Positions 1 through 7,666 of a DNA stretch of 11,321 bases are shown here, piece by piece. This stretch comes from CAUZEO01 sp963578625 (GTDB taxonomy: Bacteria; Verrucomicrobiota; Kiritimatiellia; SLOV01). The DNA is taken from NCBI GenBank assembly GCA_963578625.1, contig CAUZEO010000164.1, forward strand, positions 1 to 11,321, given 5' to 3'. The notes under the pieces are model-generated. The model saw nothing but the letters and a program-made list of their open reading frames with translations, did not search any database and was not told the origin of the DNA. Position numbers and translations under genes: made by a program. Within the stretch, counting starts at the first letter, position 1. Each line of letters starts with the position of its first letter.

Positions 1-1620
1 GCATCGGCATCCGTGGCCGGCACTTGCATTTCGTATCCAGACCAGGCGAATTGGTATCGGCACATTGTGCATTGCCGTGCGGGTTGGTTCCTGGTGATCG
101 ATGAGTTTGAGGCGCAATGCGCAGGGGAATTTCTGATGGAGGGTCGGTGGCAGGTTCTCGGCGAAGCAACACTTTCGGGTGGTGAATTGTGTTCAATGCA
201 GGGGGATGTACGTTTGATGATGCGGCACGTCGGGAGTGACGCACAGGAACTGGTTGCATTTCCCCACACCAGGACCACGAACGGGATGCAGTGGAACCAG
301 CGCTGCATGAGGAATCTCCGGCCCGGAGAAGGCATTCGGATTGCCACGCTCTTCTGGGCGGACTGGTCAGATCGAAATTTCGAGTTGAGTGCCGAGCCGT
401 CAGGGTTTCTGGTACGGGGCGACGGGAAGGAATTTTCCGTGTCCCTGGATGCGAATGCAAAAACCCCGGAGTTTAGAGCGGGAGGAGTCGTGTTGCCTGG
501 CCAGGCCGGCGAGTTGGGATCCGCGGACTCGACGCTATTTCGGATTCACCGCGGGGTGCTGAAACCGGACTGGGAAGGAGTGTGTGATGGTCCAGTGAGC
601 GCGATCGCTCGCTTGGCCGCGGGGTGCTGTGTGGGCGATGAAAAAGGGGGTATCCGCGCGTTTGATTCGGAAGGCGAGATGCACTGGAACTCGCGCATTC
701 CCGGCGGGGTGCGCGCGATTGCCGAGTTGTATGACGGGGGTGTGATCGCGGGCGGGGACGAGGAAACGCTGCATCGCCTGGATTCAACCGGGAAGGAAAT
801 CTGGTCACATCGCATCGTATGGCAGCCGATGAACTGGGACCGATGGTCGCGCATGAACTGCGCGGTGGTGAGCCTGGCCGCGGACGATATTGATGGGGAT
901 GGGCGGCAGGAAATCCTGGTGGGGTGCGCGGATCGTCATCTCTATGCGTTTGACGATGAAGGGGCCCAGATGTGGCGTTCTGGATGCCAGTGGGGACCGC
1001 CTGTTTGCCTGGCTCTTGCGCACTTGAATGGGAAGCCTTTCATGCAGGTGCTGGCCGGCATGGCGAACCCGGCGATCCACGGTTGCGTACGAGTCTACGA
1101 TGCTACAGGGGAATGCGTGCAGACCCTGTACCGACCCGACGTGATGTGCTGGTCGATCCCGTCCTGGTCGAAGTGCATCAGAACTGTGGACATCGACGGA
1201 GACGGCTGCGATGAAGTCATCAGCGGGCTTGATACAAATCACCGGCAATTGATCGTGTACCAGGGAGACGGGAAGGTGATGTGGGATGCAGACCTGGGCG
1301 GAGGGGTGTCGGCGGTGGAGACCGCGGGCGGACGAGTCTACGCAGGAGCCACGAATGGGTATGTGCATTGTTTTGATGCCGAAGGCAACCGGCTCTGGTG
1401 CCGGTTTCTGATCGCGCCTGTCATCGGGTTGGCGCCGAGTAGATCGGCGGGATGCATTGTGGCGCTTGAGGATGGAACCGTCATCAATCTGGATACGTAC
1501 GGAGAAATAGAAGCCTCCGGACGAAGACCGGGGAAATCGACGACGGCGAATTGCACAGACGACGGACTCGTGGTGGGACGGGAGGATGGAACAGTGGAAT
1601 TCTATGCCCATGCGAACTAA
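1..1620 (+). CDS. Heparinase II/III-like lyase C-terminal part fused to PQQ/FG-GAP beta-propeller (5'-truncated)
   Basis: The frame is open from base 1 and ends at TAA 1618-1620, so the true start lies before the window; the GTG at base 13 is probably internal. Residues are numbered from base 1. Residues 1 to about 165 resemble the C-terminal beta-sandwich of heparinase II/III-family lyases (pattern YRHIVHCRAGWFLVIDEFEA); the catalytic toroid would lie upstream. From about residue 190 to the end there are at least seven PQQ-like blade motifs of the form xxxxFDxxGxxxW, for example IRAFDSEGEMHW, LHRLDSTGKEIW, LYAFDDEGAQMW and VHCFDAEGNRLW. Two blades carry calcium-loop sequences typical of FG-GAP/VCBS repeats, DIDGDGRQE (bases 886-912) and DIDGDGCDE (1192-1218). 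A role in cleaving uronate polysaccharides, with the propeller binding polymer or protein, is inference. The gene converges on the next one. The lyase assignment rests on the sandwich only; the propeller is much surer. Confidence 0.75.
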   Translation, partial: ASASVAGTCISYPDQANWYRHIVHCRAGWFLVIDEFEAQCAGEFLMEGRWQVLGEATLSGGELCSMQGDVRLMMRHVGSDAQELVAFPHTRTTNGMQWNQRCMRNLRPGEGIRIATLFWADWSDRNFELSAEPSGFLVRGDGKEFSVSLDANAKTPEFRAGGVVLPGQAGELGSADSTLFRIHRGVLKPDWEGVCDGPVSAIARLAAGCCVGDEKGGIRAFDSEGEMHWNSRIPGGVRAIAELYDGGVIAGGDEETLHRLDSTGKEIWSHRIVWQPMNWDRWSRMNCAVVSLAADDIDGDGRQEILVGCADRHLYAFDDEGAQMWRSGCQWGPPVCLALAHLNGKPFMQVLAGMANPAIHGCVRVYDATGECVQTLYRPDVMCWSIPSWSKCIRTVDIDGDGCDEVISGLDTNHRQLIVYQGDGKVMWDADLGGGVSAVETAGGRVYAGATNGYVHCFDAEGNRLWCRFLIAPVIGLAPSRSAGCIVALEDGTVINLDTYGEIEASGRRPGKSTTANCTDDGLVVGREDGTVEFYAHAN

Positions 1621-1692
1621 GATCCGTAATGCCCTTCTCTTAGCGCCATTCCACAATGACCCTTTTGACACCGAAACGGGACCGGTAGGGAG

Positions 1693-1708
1693 CAAAGTCC
1701 CGACTTTG
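1693..1708. repeat. Perfect 16-base palindrome, possible terminator or dispersed repeat
   Basis: CAAAGTC, two bases CC, then GACTTTG: a 7-base perfect inverted repeat, which in RNA would fold as a 6-bp stem with a CCCG tetraloop. It lies 72 bases after the stop of the lyase-propeller gene and is preceded by GGTAGGGAG. It is followed by an A/T-rich stretch (GATGAATTTTA) but not by a clean T-run, so a classical intrinsic terminator is only one possibility. A REP-like dispersed element is the other. Confidence 0.4.
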
Positions 1709-1733
1709 AGATGAATTTTACAATGATGACTCG

Positions 1734-1862
1734 GTGAAGGTTTCCTTCCGCAAGTGGGCTTGGGTTCTGGCTACGTCAGGGTGGTGGTTCACGCACAGTG
1801 AATTGAAAGCGGCCGATCAGCCGGCTGGAAGCGCGATGGGAATAGATCGACGGCACGTTTAG
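1734..1862 (+). pseudogene. Possible remnant of a secreted-protein gene (signal-peptide-like frame)
   Basis: A GTG-initiated frame of 42 codons ending in TAG encodes a basic N-terminus (KVSFRK), a hydrophobic stretch (WAWVLATSGWWF) and an LKA-AD junction resembling a signal peptidase I site. About 15 more residues follow before the stop. I see no Shine-Dalgarno sequence in front of the GTG. It could be the 5' end of a secreted-protein gene whose body has been lost, or chance. A different frame stays open from 1846 to 1965, which would fit a frameshifted remnant but is too short to be evidence alone. Confidence 0.2.
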
Positions 1863-1977
1863 ACTGCACTTGCAAAAGCCAAAGAACATGTCGGCCCATG
1901 TACAAATCGGGTCGGTTGATGAGGTGGTCGAACACGAAAAATTGTGGAGCACGACTTCGGGATAGCGGATTTTTTCT

Positions 1978-3594
1978 TCAGACCTTTTCGAATGCGATAT
2001 CATCGAACCAGGCTTGCCCCGGGCCTTCCAGGTCCAGGTACAACCAGCCGAACTGCGCATCGACCGGCGTGAGAAACGTGACATCCACATAGGTCCAATC
2101 GCAGGTTCCGCTCACCGGTCCGGCGATGTGCCTGTTCCGCAGGTCAACTTGCTTAAAGCCGATTTCATCCACCCGGATTTGTGCGCCGGTTCCGGTCGCG
2201 TCCTCGCACTTGATCCAGCCTGACAGGCGGTACTGCGTATCCGGATCAATATGAGGCGACGGTCCGCTGGTACGGGTTCCGGTCATCTCCCCGTCACTGG
2301 TCCCACGCAATCGAATGGAACTCGAACCGGAGTATCCGCACGCTCTGTCCCAATACACAAGATCCTGCTCGCACAACTTGGCGTGAATGAAATTGCCGGC
2401 AATCGTCTGATCGTACGGGACCGGTGACTCAAAATCGTTCACGCACCCGTAATAGAACGCTGGGAACTGGGGGTTGTAGTTCCAACGACGGCTTGCGGCA
2501 TGGTCATCCCATCCGGGTTCCGTCACAATCGGATTCGGATGCTCCGTGTCCACGCCATAATCGATTAACTCGGATACGCGCACGATCTGTGCGGCCATTT
2601 CCGGAAGCAGGCTGTACAATCGAAAGCGTGTCCGCCATTCGCGTCGGGCGCCCGTGTATCCTTCCGGGGGCAGGCAGACCAGGTGCTCGTCGTAGATGTT
2701 GCAACAGGTTGCGCCGAAGAGGTCGAAGTTGCAGTCGAGAAACTCTAAAACGGGATTGGTATGTGGATCCGTGAAGTAACCCATGAATGCGCCACCGTCC
2801 GCATCCTCAGGAGCGGAACCGATTTGTCGTTCGTCGCCATTCATACCGGGCGTGGTGTACCCGACAGGATTGTGAGGCCAGCGAACGAACCTGCCGTCGG
2901 GATGTGACCAAATCGTACACTGATGCCGCTTACGGTCCGGACGGTTGTCGTACACGCCGCCGGTGTAAAAGTTGCAGCATTCGACCAGGTAGTGATTCGG
3001 GCACTCCATCGTCGCGGTGACATCCGCCACGTAGCTGTCCGCCAGCGGATCGTAACTCAAGGTGAACCGATGCTCTGCGCTGATCGTTGCATCGTGCTCG
3101 AAGGATTGAGTGATGGTGAATTGCAACGTATCCCCGGAGGCGTCATCGAACTGAAAAACCATTTTGGGTTTTATTTTTTTAATACGCTCTTCGATATCGT
3201 TATTCGGCGCGGGCGGGTCATCCGGTGCGAGTCGCCACGGCTGACCCGGCAGACGGTCCAGACCCATCATGTCGCTCAGCCACCATTGCGCGATAATGCG
3301 TCCGCCCAGGAAGGTCGGCGCGTGGTAAACAGCCGGCACCTCGCGTGGGCCCGGCGCATCGATCCCAGGGTGTGGCGCGATCCATTCGAGGATCGCCTCG
3401 TCTTTGTCGATTAACCCAACGCGTTCCCCATGATCGGTGACCCAGATGAATCTATCGCCGATCACGTCGAGCGCCAGGTCCACCTGCCTGCCCGCGCGAT
3501 GGGCGAGTTGGCTGGGCGAGGTCAATCGATCAAGCAATCGGCTCAATACGGTTTGGCTGCGAACAGTGGGTGACGTATTCATCATTTTTTCCAT
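1978..3594 (-). CDS. Uncharacterised cysteine-rich protein with C-terminal CBM-like beta-sandwich
   Basis: 538 residues; start ATG 3592-3594, stop TGA 1978-1980. The start is supported by AAAGGG eight bases upstream and by an in-frame stop only ten codons further up; in-frame ATGs at codons 4 and 5 are alternatives. I do not recognise residues 1-380: they look like a beta-rich globular region with many aromatic residues and 9 of the protein's 13 cysteines, including CC pairs at 206-207 and 297-298. Residues about 385-538 resemble CBM4/9-type or related jelly-roll modules: SGSSSIRLRG, then YRLSGWIKCED, then a closing GQAWFDDIAFEKV. No signal peptide or membrane segment is visible at the N-terminus, although the neighbouring proteins are secreted. 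It follows the FGE/GH66-like gene by 79 bases on the same strand, so co-transcription is likely. Carbohydrate binding is inferred from the C-terminal domain; an enzymatic role is unknown. Confidence 0.8.
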   Translation of the reverse strand: MEKMMNTSPTVRSQTVLSRLLDRLTSPSQLAHRAGRQVDLALDVIGDRFIWVTDHGERVGLIDKDEAILEWIAPHPGIDAPGPREVPAVYHAPTFLGGRIIAQWWLSDMMGLDRLPGQPWRLAPDDPPAPNNDIEERIKKIKPKMVFQFDDASGDTLQFTITQSFEHDATISAEHRFTLSYDPLADSYVADVTATMECPNHYLVECCNFYTGGVYDNRPDRKRHQCTIWSHPDGRFVRWPHNPVGYTTPGMNGDERQIGSAPEDADGGAFMGYFTDPHTNPVLEFLDCNFDLFGATCCNIYDEHLVCLPPEGYTGARREWRTRFRLYSLLPEMAAQIVRVSELIDYGVDTEHPNPIVTEPGWDDHAASRRWNYNPQFPAFYYGCVNDFESPVPYDQTIAGNFIHAKLCEQDLVYWDRACGYSGSSSIRLRGTSDGEMTGTRTSGPSPHIDPDTQYRLSGWIKCEDATGTGAQIRVDEIGFKQVDLRNRHIAGPVSGTCDWTYVDVTFLTPVDAQFGWLYLDLEGPGQAWFDDIAFEKV

Positions 3595-3602
3595 TTCCCG
3601 AG

Positions 3603-3608
3603 CCCTTT
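3603..3608 (-). promoter_or_regulatory. Ribosome binding site of the CBM-like protein gene
   Basis: Read on the minus strand, AAAGGG lies 8 bases before ATG 3594. The surrounding leader (AAGGGCTCGGGAAATG) closely resembles that of the upstream gene (AAGGAGACGGGAAATG), which supports this start over the internal ATGs at codons 4 and 5. Confidence 0.5.
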
Positions 3609-3673
3609 CGTATAGTAAGATTCTTTATTCCTGAAAGCCAACGCTGGACCGGGCAGGGCTCAGTCTCAGCCGG

Positions 3674-6600
3674 TTACATGGTGGCTTCTGCTGAAGGACT
3701 GATTTCGGTCAGAATGCGATCGAGTATGGCCTGCCAACCTTCCCACTCCCACCAGGGAGTCCCATTCTCTGTTTCTCCAAGCGGCGTCCCTGTCATCGCA
3801 TAAACCTTGCCCTGCCCCAGCTTCCAGACAGTGAGAATGGGTGCGCTTTCCGTCTCCAGGACCACCGTGGCACCAGGTTTCACCTGCACATTGTGGTAGT
3901 AGAGGTTCCGCGGCTTCCCCGAAAAGGAAATGCCCCTCGTAATCTCATGGTCACCCGCCCGGCGGATCAGTTGCGTTTCTCCTTCAGCCCTTTTCAGATC
4001 GAATTTATCCACTTCCACGGGAAGGATCTCGCCAAGCAGGGTGTTCTGGTAGCCGCCGTGGCCGAACGCACGGGTGCCGCCGCCCACAAACAGAGTGCCG
4101 CCGCGATACACGTACTCCCTGAGGTCCTTGCGGCGGAGCGGTTGAAGCGAATCACCGGAGATGTTCAGCAGCGCGACCAGGTCATATTCCAGCAGCTCCG
4201 CCGTGGTAGAGGGAAACCCTGACGGAAGAAAGGCCCCTCTACTGGACAAGATTTCCCAGGAGTCGCCCCATTCCATCCCGGCACCTTTCAGTGCACCCTC
4301 TAGACCGAAATAATCGTGCCACAGCCCACGCAGGAGGTGCACCTTCTTTGAATAACCCTCGCGAACTGATAGGCCTGACACATCCAGGCTCTCCTCTTCC
4401 AACAAGTCGCGATCCTTCGCCACTTTCAGTTGCTCCATGACTACACTGTCCGCCCAGAGATCGGTCACGCCGTGATAGTTCATATCCACATAATCCGGCT
4501 TTCCTTCCTTCACTTCATACTCGAAGGCAAATTCCTGATAAACACCCGGCGTGTGGAACACGGTAGCGGGGATGGCGCGCTTTCCGAAGCTGCCCGTCAC
4601 GGTGCATACGGCATCCTCGCTCACGTTCTCCGCCACCTTCAGCCGCAAGGTGGCGCGCGCCCGGCCCGGAGCAAGGTTCGGATGGGAATTGTTGGGGCCA
4701 AACATAGCCCGCAATTGAGCTTTCTTAATCAATTCCTTATCCTGGTATGGCTCGGCAGCCAGCGCATCGCAGTGAAATGCGTACCCGAACATGGCATCCT
4801 CATCGTCTACCAGACGCGTCCCCACCGCGCCCCACGGAAAGAGCATAATAGGAAGGACGAGCTTTCCATTCTTCGGATCCGGCGCGAGATCTCTACCCTC
4901 GAAGGACACTTCGGGTAATTCCTCGACAGGAATATGATCGCAGGAACCCGGAAACTCCTGCACCAGAATCTTCCACGACTTCAGCTCGGGGATCTTCACC
5001 GACTCCACACTGCCAAGCTGGAGCATCCACGTCTCCTCCTCTGGGTCGAGCAGGATCACACGATCCGGGATCTCGGCAAACCTGACCAGCACATCTCTGA
5101 TCGGTGGCGGCTGCTTGTCCGGAGTGGAGTTCTCTTTGTTGACCATCTTGCCGGGCATATTGACCAGGTGAGTGATGATCTGATATCTGCCTTGCAGGGG
5201 GCGCTTGTACGTGTAGAGTTTCCACCAGAGATGGGGGATCTCCCTGTCGTTCGCGGTGACGGAAAGATGGTCCCGGGGTTTCTGGATCGAACGGAGATCC
5301 TTGTGATACAGAAGCTCTCCGAAGCGCAGCGCAAAGCGGTAGTAAAGCCCCTGGATCGGACGATAACTCGGGTGCCCGGAAGAAACCCCGGCGTAAATGT
5401 GGCTGGTCGAGGCAAAGTTGGTGATGTAGTAGTATCGAAGGGAGAAATCGTTGACGGGATGGAGACCCCCCGAGTGCAGCATGCGCGCGAAGCCGTAGTG
5501 TACTCCTCCATTCTGATGGACGCGAAGGGCATCATTGCGCAGCTTCATTGCCCCGATCCACCAGTTCGAGTACCCGTCGCTGAAGCAGGCGCCTTCCCAG
5601 AGGATCATTCCACCCTCAGCGCACGCCACACCGTAGGTGTCCGGACTCCTCTCACCCTCAGTCTCATAATTGGGGCCGTAGTTGTAGCCGAATTCAAAAT
5701 CGGGCTTTCGCTCCCATGTGTAGCTCTTCATATGGCGCGTGATCCGTGTGTTGACCCGGTCCAGGCTCTCACCCCGGTTCGGACGCTGCCCATCCATGTC
5801 GTAGACAAGACCGTTCCAGCGGGCGCCCAGTAGCCAGTGCCCGTCAAAGCGAACGCCATCGTATCCCAGATCCTCGCAGGCATACAGCATCTGGTCACAC
5901 CCGAACTCGATGAGCTTCGGGTCGGATAAACTGATATAGATTGGCTGGAATCCCGGGGAGTCTTTTCCATCGACGGGATGAGACTTCATCCTCTTGTGCC
6001 AGGACTTCATCTTTTCGACATCGAGCACGTTCAGGTCAGCCCGCATGCCACCCATGTAGTTGTACGAAAGCCATTCGGGATGCCGGCGAGCCCACTCCGC
6101 GCCGACAGATCCGGAGGGACCGGTATTGTTGTACATCATCGCCTTCATGCCCAGTCGGCGAGCGGCATGTGTCATGGCCCGGATCGTCTCCTTCGACCTC
6201 TTATATCTTCCCTGCATGCTGATCCACTCATCCCAATCCGTTTTGAAACCACAGAACTCGCAGGTAGATCCGCACATGATCTCGAGCCACGTCGCCTTCA
6301 TGTCCCGCATCCTGACGGGCCAGTAACTGTCCTCTCTCGTGAAGTCAGCCGCCATTTCCCTGGCAAGGTCAATCCCACCGCAGTTGCCTTGCTGGCCCAA
6401 CCGGTAAGCGTTCGTGCCCACCGCGAAGACATCCCACCCGCGGGCAACCTCTTCGCCGTCAAGTTCCAGAGCGACCATCAGCTTCACTCCCCATGCATCC
6501 ACCGGCGCATTGAATTTCAGCGGCAGCGATGTTGTCTCGCCGTCCTTCAGCAGGACGCTCGTGTCCGGCAGCGCTTCGCGTTGTGTCAGGCCATATTCCA

Positions 6601-7624
6601 ACCAACTCCGGACCACGGCTGAGCCAGACCTCTCCGCAGTCCCCTCGATCCGGATGCGGGCCTCACCGGTCCCGCCCGGCGCATAGACAATCCGGTCCAC
6701 CTCTACTTCGGGATTTGGATTCGCATCGCCTGTTTGCCGGTCCACCTCTACCTCGGGACTTGGAATCGCAAGGCCTGCTTGCCCATTCGGGCTCTGCCTC
6801 AACAAACGGACGCCAATGGCGTAGGAGCGACTATCAGGATGAAAGTTGTAGCGATACGCTGACCGGACAAGCTGGGAGAGGTGGCGGAAGTAGCCGCCGC
6901 GTACAATCTGGTATTGGGGGCCCGACGCCGCGCCCGGAGGATCTACCTGATGGCTGCCGCTATAGGGCCCATACCGGTCCTGGCACCATTCCCATGCGTT
7001 CCCATGCATGTCATACAGGCCCCAGGGATTTGGAAGCTTCGTCCCCACGGCGTGTGCATACTGCTCCCCGGCGTTCCAGGCATTATCATGATACCATGCA
7101 TAATCCTTCAACCGGCTTTCATCATCTCCGAAGGACCACCGTGTCGTTGTTCCCGCGCGGCACGCGTACTCCCACTCCGCCTCTGACGGCAATCGGTAGA
7201 CTTCATTGCCTTCCGCCTGGTTCAACCGCGACACGAGGTCCTGCACATCATTCCAATATAGGTAAACTGCCGGGCACTCCGGCCTCTCAATGACATAATC
7301 GTTCCCTTCCCACGGACGTGTGCCCATGGTGCTCTCCCACTGCACCTGCGTAAGCTCATAGGTACCCAGCCAGAACCCACGACTTATCGTCACCTCATGC
7401 GGGGGGCCTTCATCCGAATCCCGCTCCAACTCCGAGGGGGGAGAACCCATCGTAAACGTCCCTGGCTCAATCCACACCATTTCGATTTTTGCGTCGGCCG
7501 AGAGGTCAAATGTAGTGGTGTCTCCGGTCATTCGCCCGGGTGGCGTGTCTTGCCCCTGTCCCTCGGTCGTCAGCAACAAACTACAAATCAAAACGAACAG
7601 GTATGTATAGTGTGTCCGGCGCAT
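3674..7624 (-). CDS. Secreted multidomain protein: FGE-like (SUMF1) domain, GH66-like barrel, C-terminal GATase-like domain
   Basis: 1316 residues; ATG 7622-7624, TAA 3674-3676. Residues 1-24 form a signal peptide (basic MRRTH, then LFVLICSLLL). Residues about 45-277 are an FGE-sulfatase/SUMF1 fold: MVWIEPGTFTMGS, RLPSEAEWEYACRAG, WGLYDMHGNAWEWC and VRGG. The paired catalytic cysteines of true formylglycine-generating enzymes are absent: there is no Cys between C214 and C415. A 15-residue tandem duplication follows at about 286-315, then a beta-sandwich to about 405. Residues about 415-770 resemble a GH66 dextranase-type TIM barrel, with GMKAMMYN at 492-499 and GYDGVRFDG at 587-595. D594 is the likely nucleophile, and E670 or E677 the likely acid/base. 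Residues about 985-1067 look like a carbohydrate-binding sandwich. Residues about 1090-1310 resemble a class I glutamine-amidotransferase-like fold (YRGGTLFVGGG, LGQGKVYAMTG) without an evident catalytic Cys. It is probably an exported glycosidase; substrate unknown. Domain calls are firm for SUMF1, moderate for GH66 and the GATase-like domain. Confidence 0.88.
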   Translation of the reverse strand: MRRTHYTYLFVLICSLLLTTEGQGQDTPPGRMTGDTTTFDLSADAKIEMVWIEPGTFTMGSPPSELERDSDEGPPHEVTISRGFWLGTYELTQVQWESTMGTRPWEGNDYVIERPECPAVYLYWNDVQDLVSRLNQAEGNEVYRLPSEAEWEYACRAGTTTRWSFGDDESRLKDYAWYHDNAWNAGEQYAHAVGTKLPNPWGLYDMHGNAWEWCQDRYGPYSGSHQVDPPGAASGPQYQIVRGGYFRHLSQLVRSAYRYNFHPDSRSYAIGVRLLRQSPNGQAGLAIPSPEVEVDRQTGDANPNPEVEVDRIVYAPGGTGEARIRIEGTAERSGSAVVRSWLEYGLTQREALPDTSVLLKDGETTSLPLKFNAPVDAWGVKLMVALELDGEEVARGWDVFAVGTNAYRLGQQGNCGGIDLAREMAADFTREDSYWPVRMRDMKATWLEIMCGSTCEFCGFKTDWDEWISMQGRYKRSKETIRAMTHAARRLGMKAMMYNNTGPSGSVGAEWARRHPEWLSYNYMGGMRADLNVLDVEKMKSWHKRMKSHPVDGKDSPGFQPIYISLSDPKLIEFGCDQMLYACEDLGYDGVRFDGHWLLGARWNGLVYDMDGQRPNRGESLDRVNTRITRHMKSYTWERKPDFEFGYNYGPNYETEGERSPDTYGVACAEGGMILWEGACFSDGYSNWWIGAMKLRNDALRVHQNGGVHYGFARMLHSGGLHPVNDFSLRYYYITNFASTSHIYAGVSSGHPSYRPIQGLYYRFALRFGELLYHKDLRSIQKPRDHLSVTANDREIPHLWWKLYTYKRPLQGRYQIITHLVNMPGKMVNKENSTPDKQPPPIRDVLVRFAEIPDRVILLDPEEETWMLQLGSVESVKIPELKSWKILVQEFPGSCDHIPVEELPEVSFEGRDLAPDPKNGKLVLPIMLFPWGAVGTRLVDDEDAMFGYAFHCDALAAEPYQDKELIKKAQLRAMFGPNNSHPNLAPGRARATLRLKVAENVSEDAVCTVTGSFGKRAIPATVFHTPGVYQEFAFEYEVKEGKPDYVDMNYHGVTDLWADSVVMEQLKVAKDRDLLEEESLDVSGLSVREGYSKKVHLLRGLWHDYFGLEGALKGAGMEWGDSWEILSSRGAFLPSGFPSTTAELLEYDLVALLNISGDSLQPLRRKDLREYVYRGGTLFVGGGTRAFGHGGYQNTLLGEILPVEVDKFDLKRAEGETQLIRRAGDHEITRGISFSGKPRNLYYHNVQVKPGATVVLETESAPILTVWKLGQGKVYAMTGTPLGETENGTPWWEWEGWQAILDRILTEISPSAEATM
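6692..6770 (-). repeat. In-frame 45-base tandem duplication between FGE-like and sandwich domains
   Basis: Two 34-base segments, 6692-6725 and 6737-6770, differ at 3 positions and are spaced at a 45-base period, exactly 15 codons. They encode two copies of PEVEVDR (SPEVEVDRQTGD and NPEVEVDRIVYA) at the junction between the FGE-like domain and the following beta-sandwich. The multiple of three keeps the frame and lengthens an acidic linker. Confidence 0.85.
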
Positions 7625-7631
7625 TTCCCGT

Positions 7632-7637
7632 CTCCTT
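7632..7637 (-). promoter_or_regulatory. Ribosome binding site of the FGE/GH66-like gene
   Basis: AAGGAG on the minus strand, 7 bases before ATG 7624. This is a near-ideal Shine-Dalgarno sequence and fixes the start; the signal peptide begins directly after it. Confidence 0.8.
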
Positions 7638-7666
7638 CACCCAAGATGATATAGATTCCCGTAGAA

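Larger units (their letters stand above)
1621..1977. other. Convergent intergenic spacer, no intact gene
   Basis: These 357 bases separate two convergent stop codons. They contain a perfect palindrome at 1693-1708 and a short signal-peptide-like frame at 1734-1862, described separately. A further stretch open from 1846 to the TAG at 1963-1965 has no start codon at its head. I see no tRNA or other RNA gene and no canonical GC-rich hairpin followed by a T-run for either flanking gene. The spacer is longer than a simple bidirectional terminator needs, which fits gene decay or a dispersed repeat insertion. Confidence 0.6.

Noticed and set aside
13..15. GTG as the true start of the lyase-propeller gene
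   Set aside because: The frame stays open to base 1, and the encoded sequence begins in the middle of a beta-sandwich domain with no ribosome binding site or signal peptide.
805..1695. Antisense open frame of 296 codons opposite the propeller
   Set aside because: The plus strand has clear blade and calcium-loop motifs; the antisense product is Arg/His/Pro-rich with no domain, as expected from a GC-rich shadow frame.
3612..3641. Promoter-like TTGGCT-18-TACTAT on the minus strand before the CBM-like protein gene
   Set aside because: Transcription would start near 3605, inside the ribosome binding site at 3603-3608, so it could not give a normally translated message from ATG 3594.
3655..3673. 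Terminator between the two minus-strand genes
   Set aside because: Only a 4-bp GGCT/AGCC stem can form and no T-run follows, so read-through into the downstream gene is more likely.
4934..5833. Plus-strand open frame of 299 codons opposite the GH66-like domain
   Set aside because: The minus strand carries the recognisable barrel motifs; this frame has no ribosome binding site or domain.
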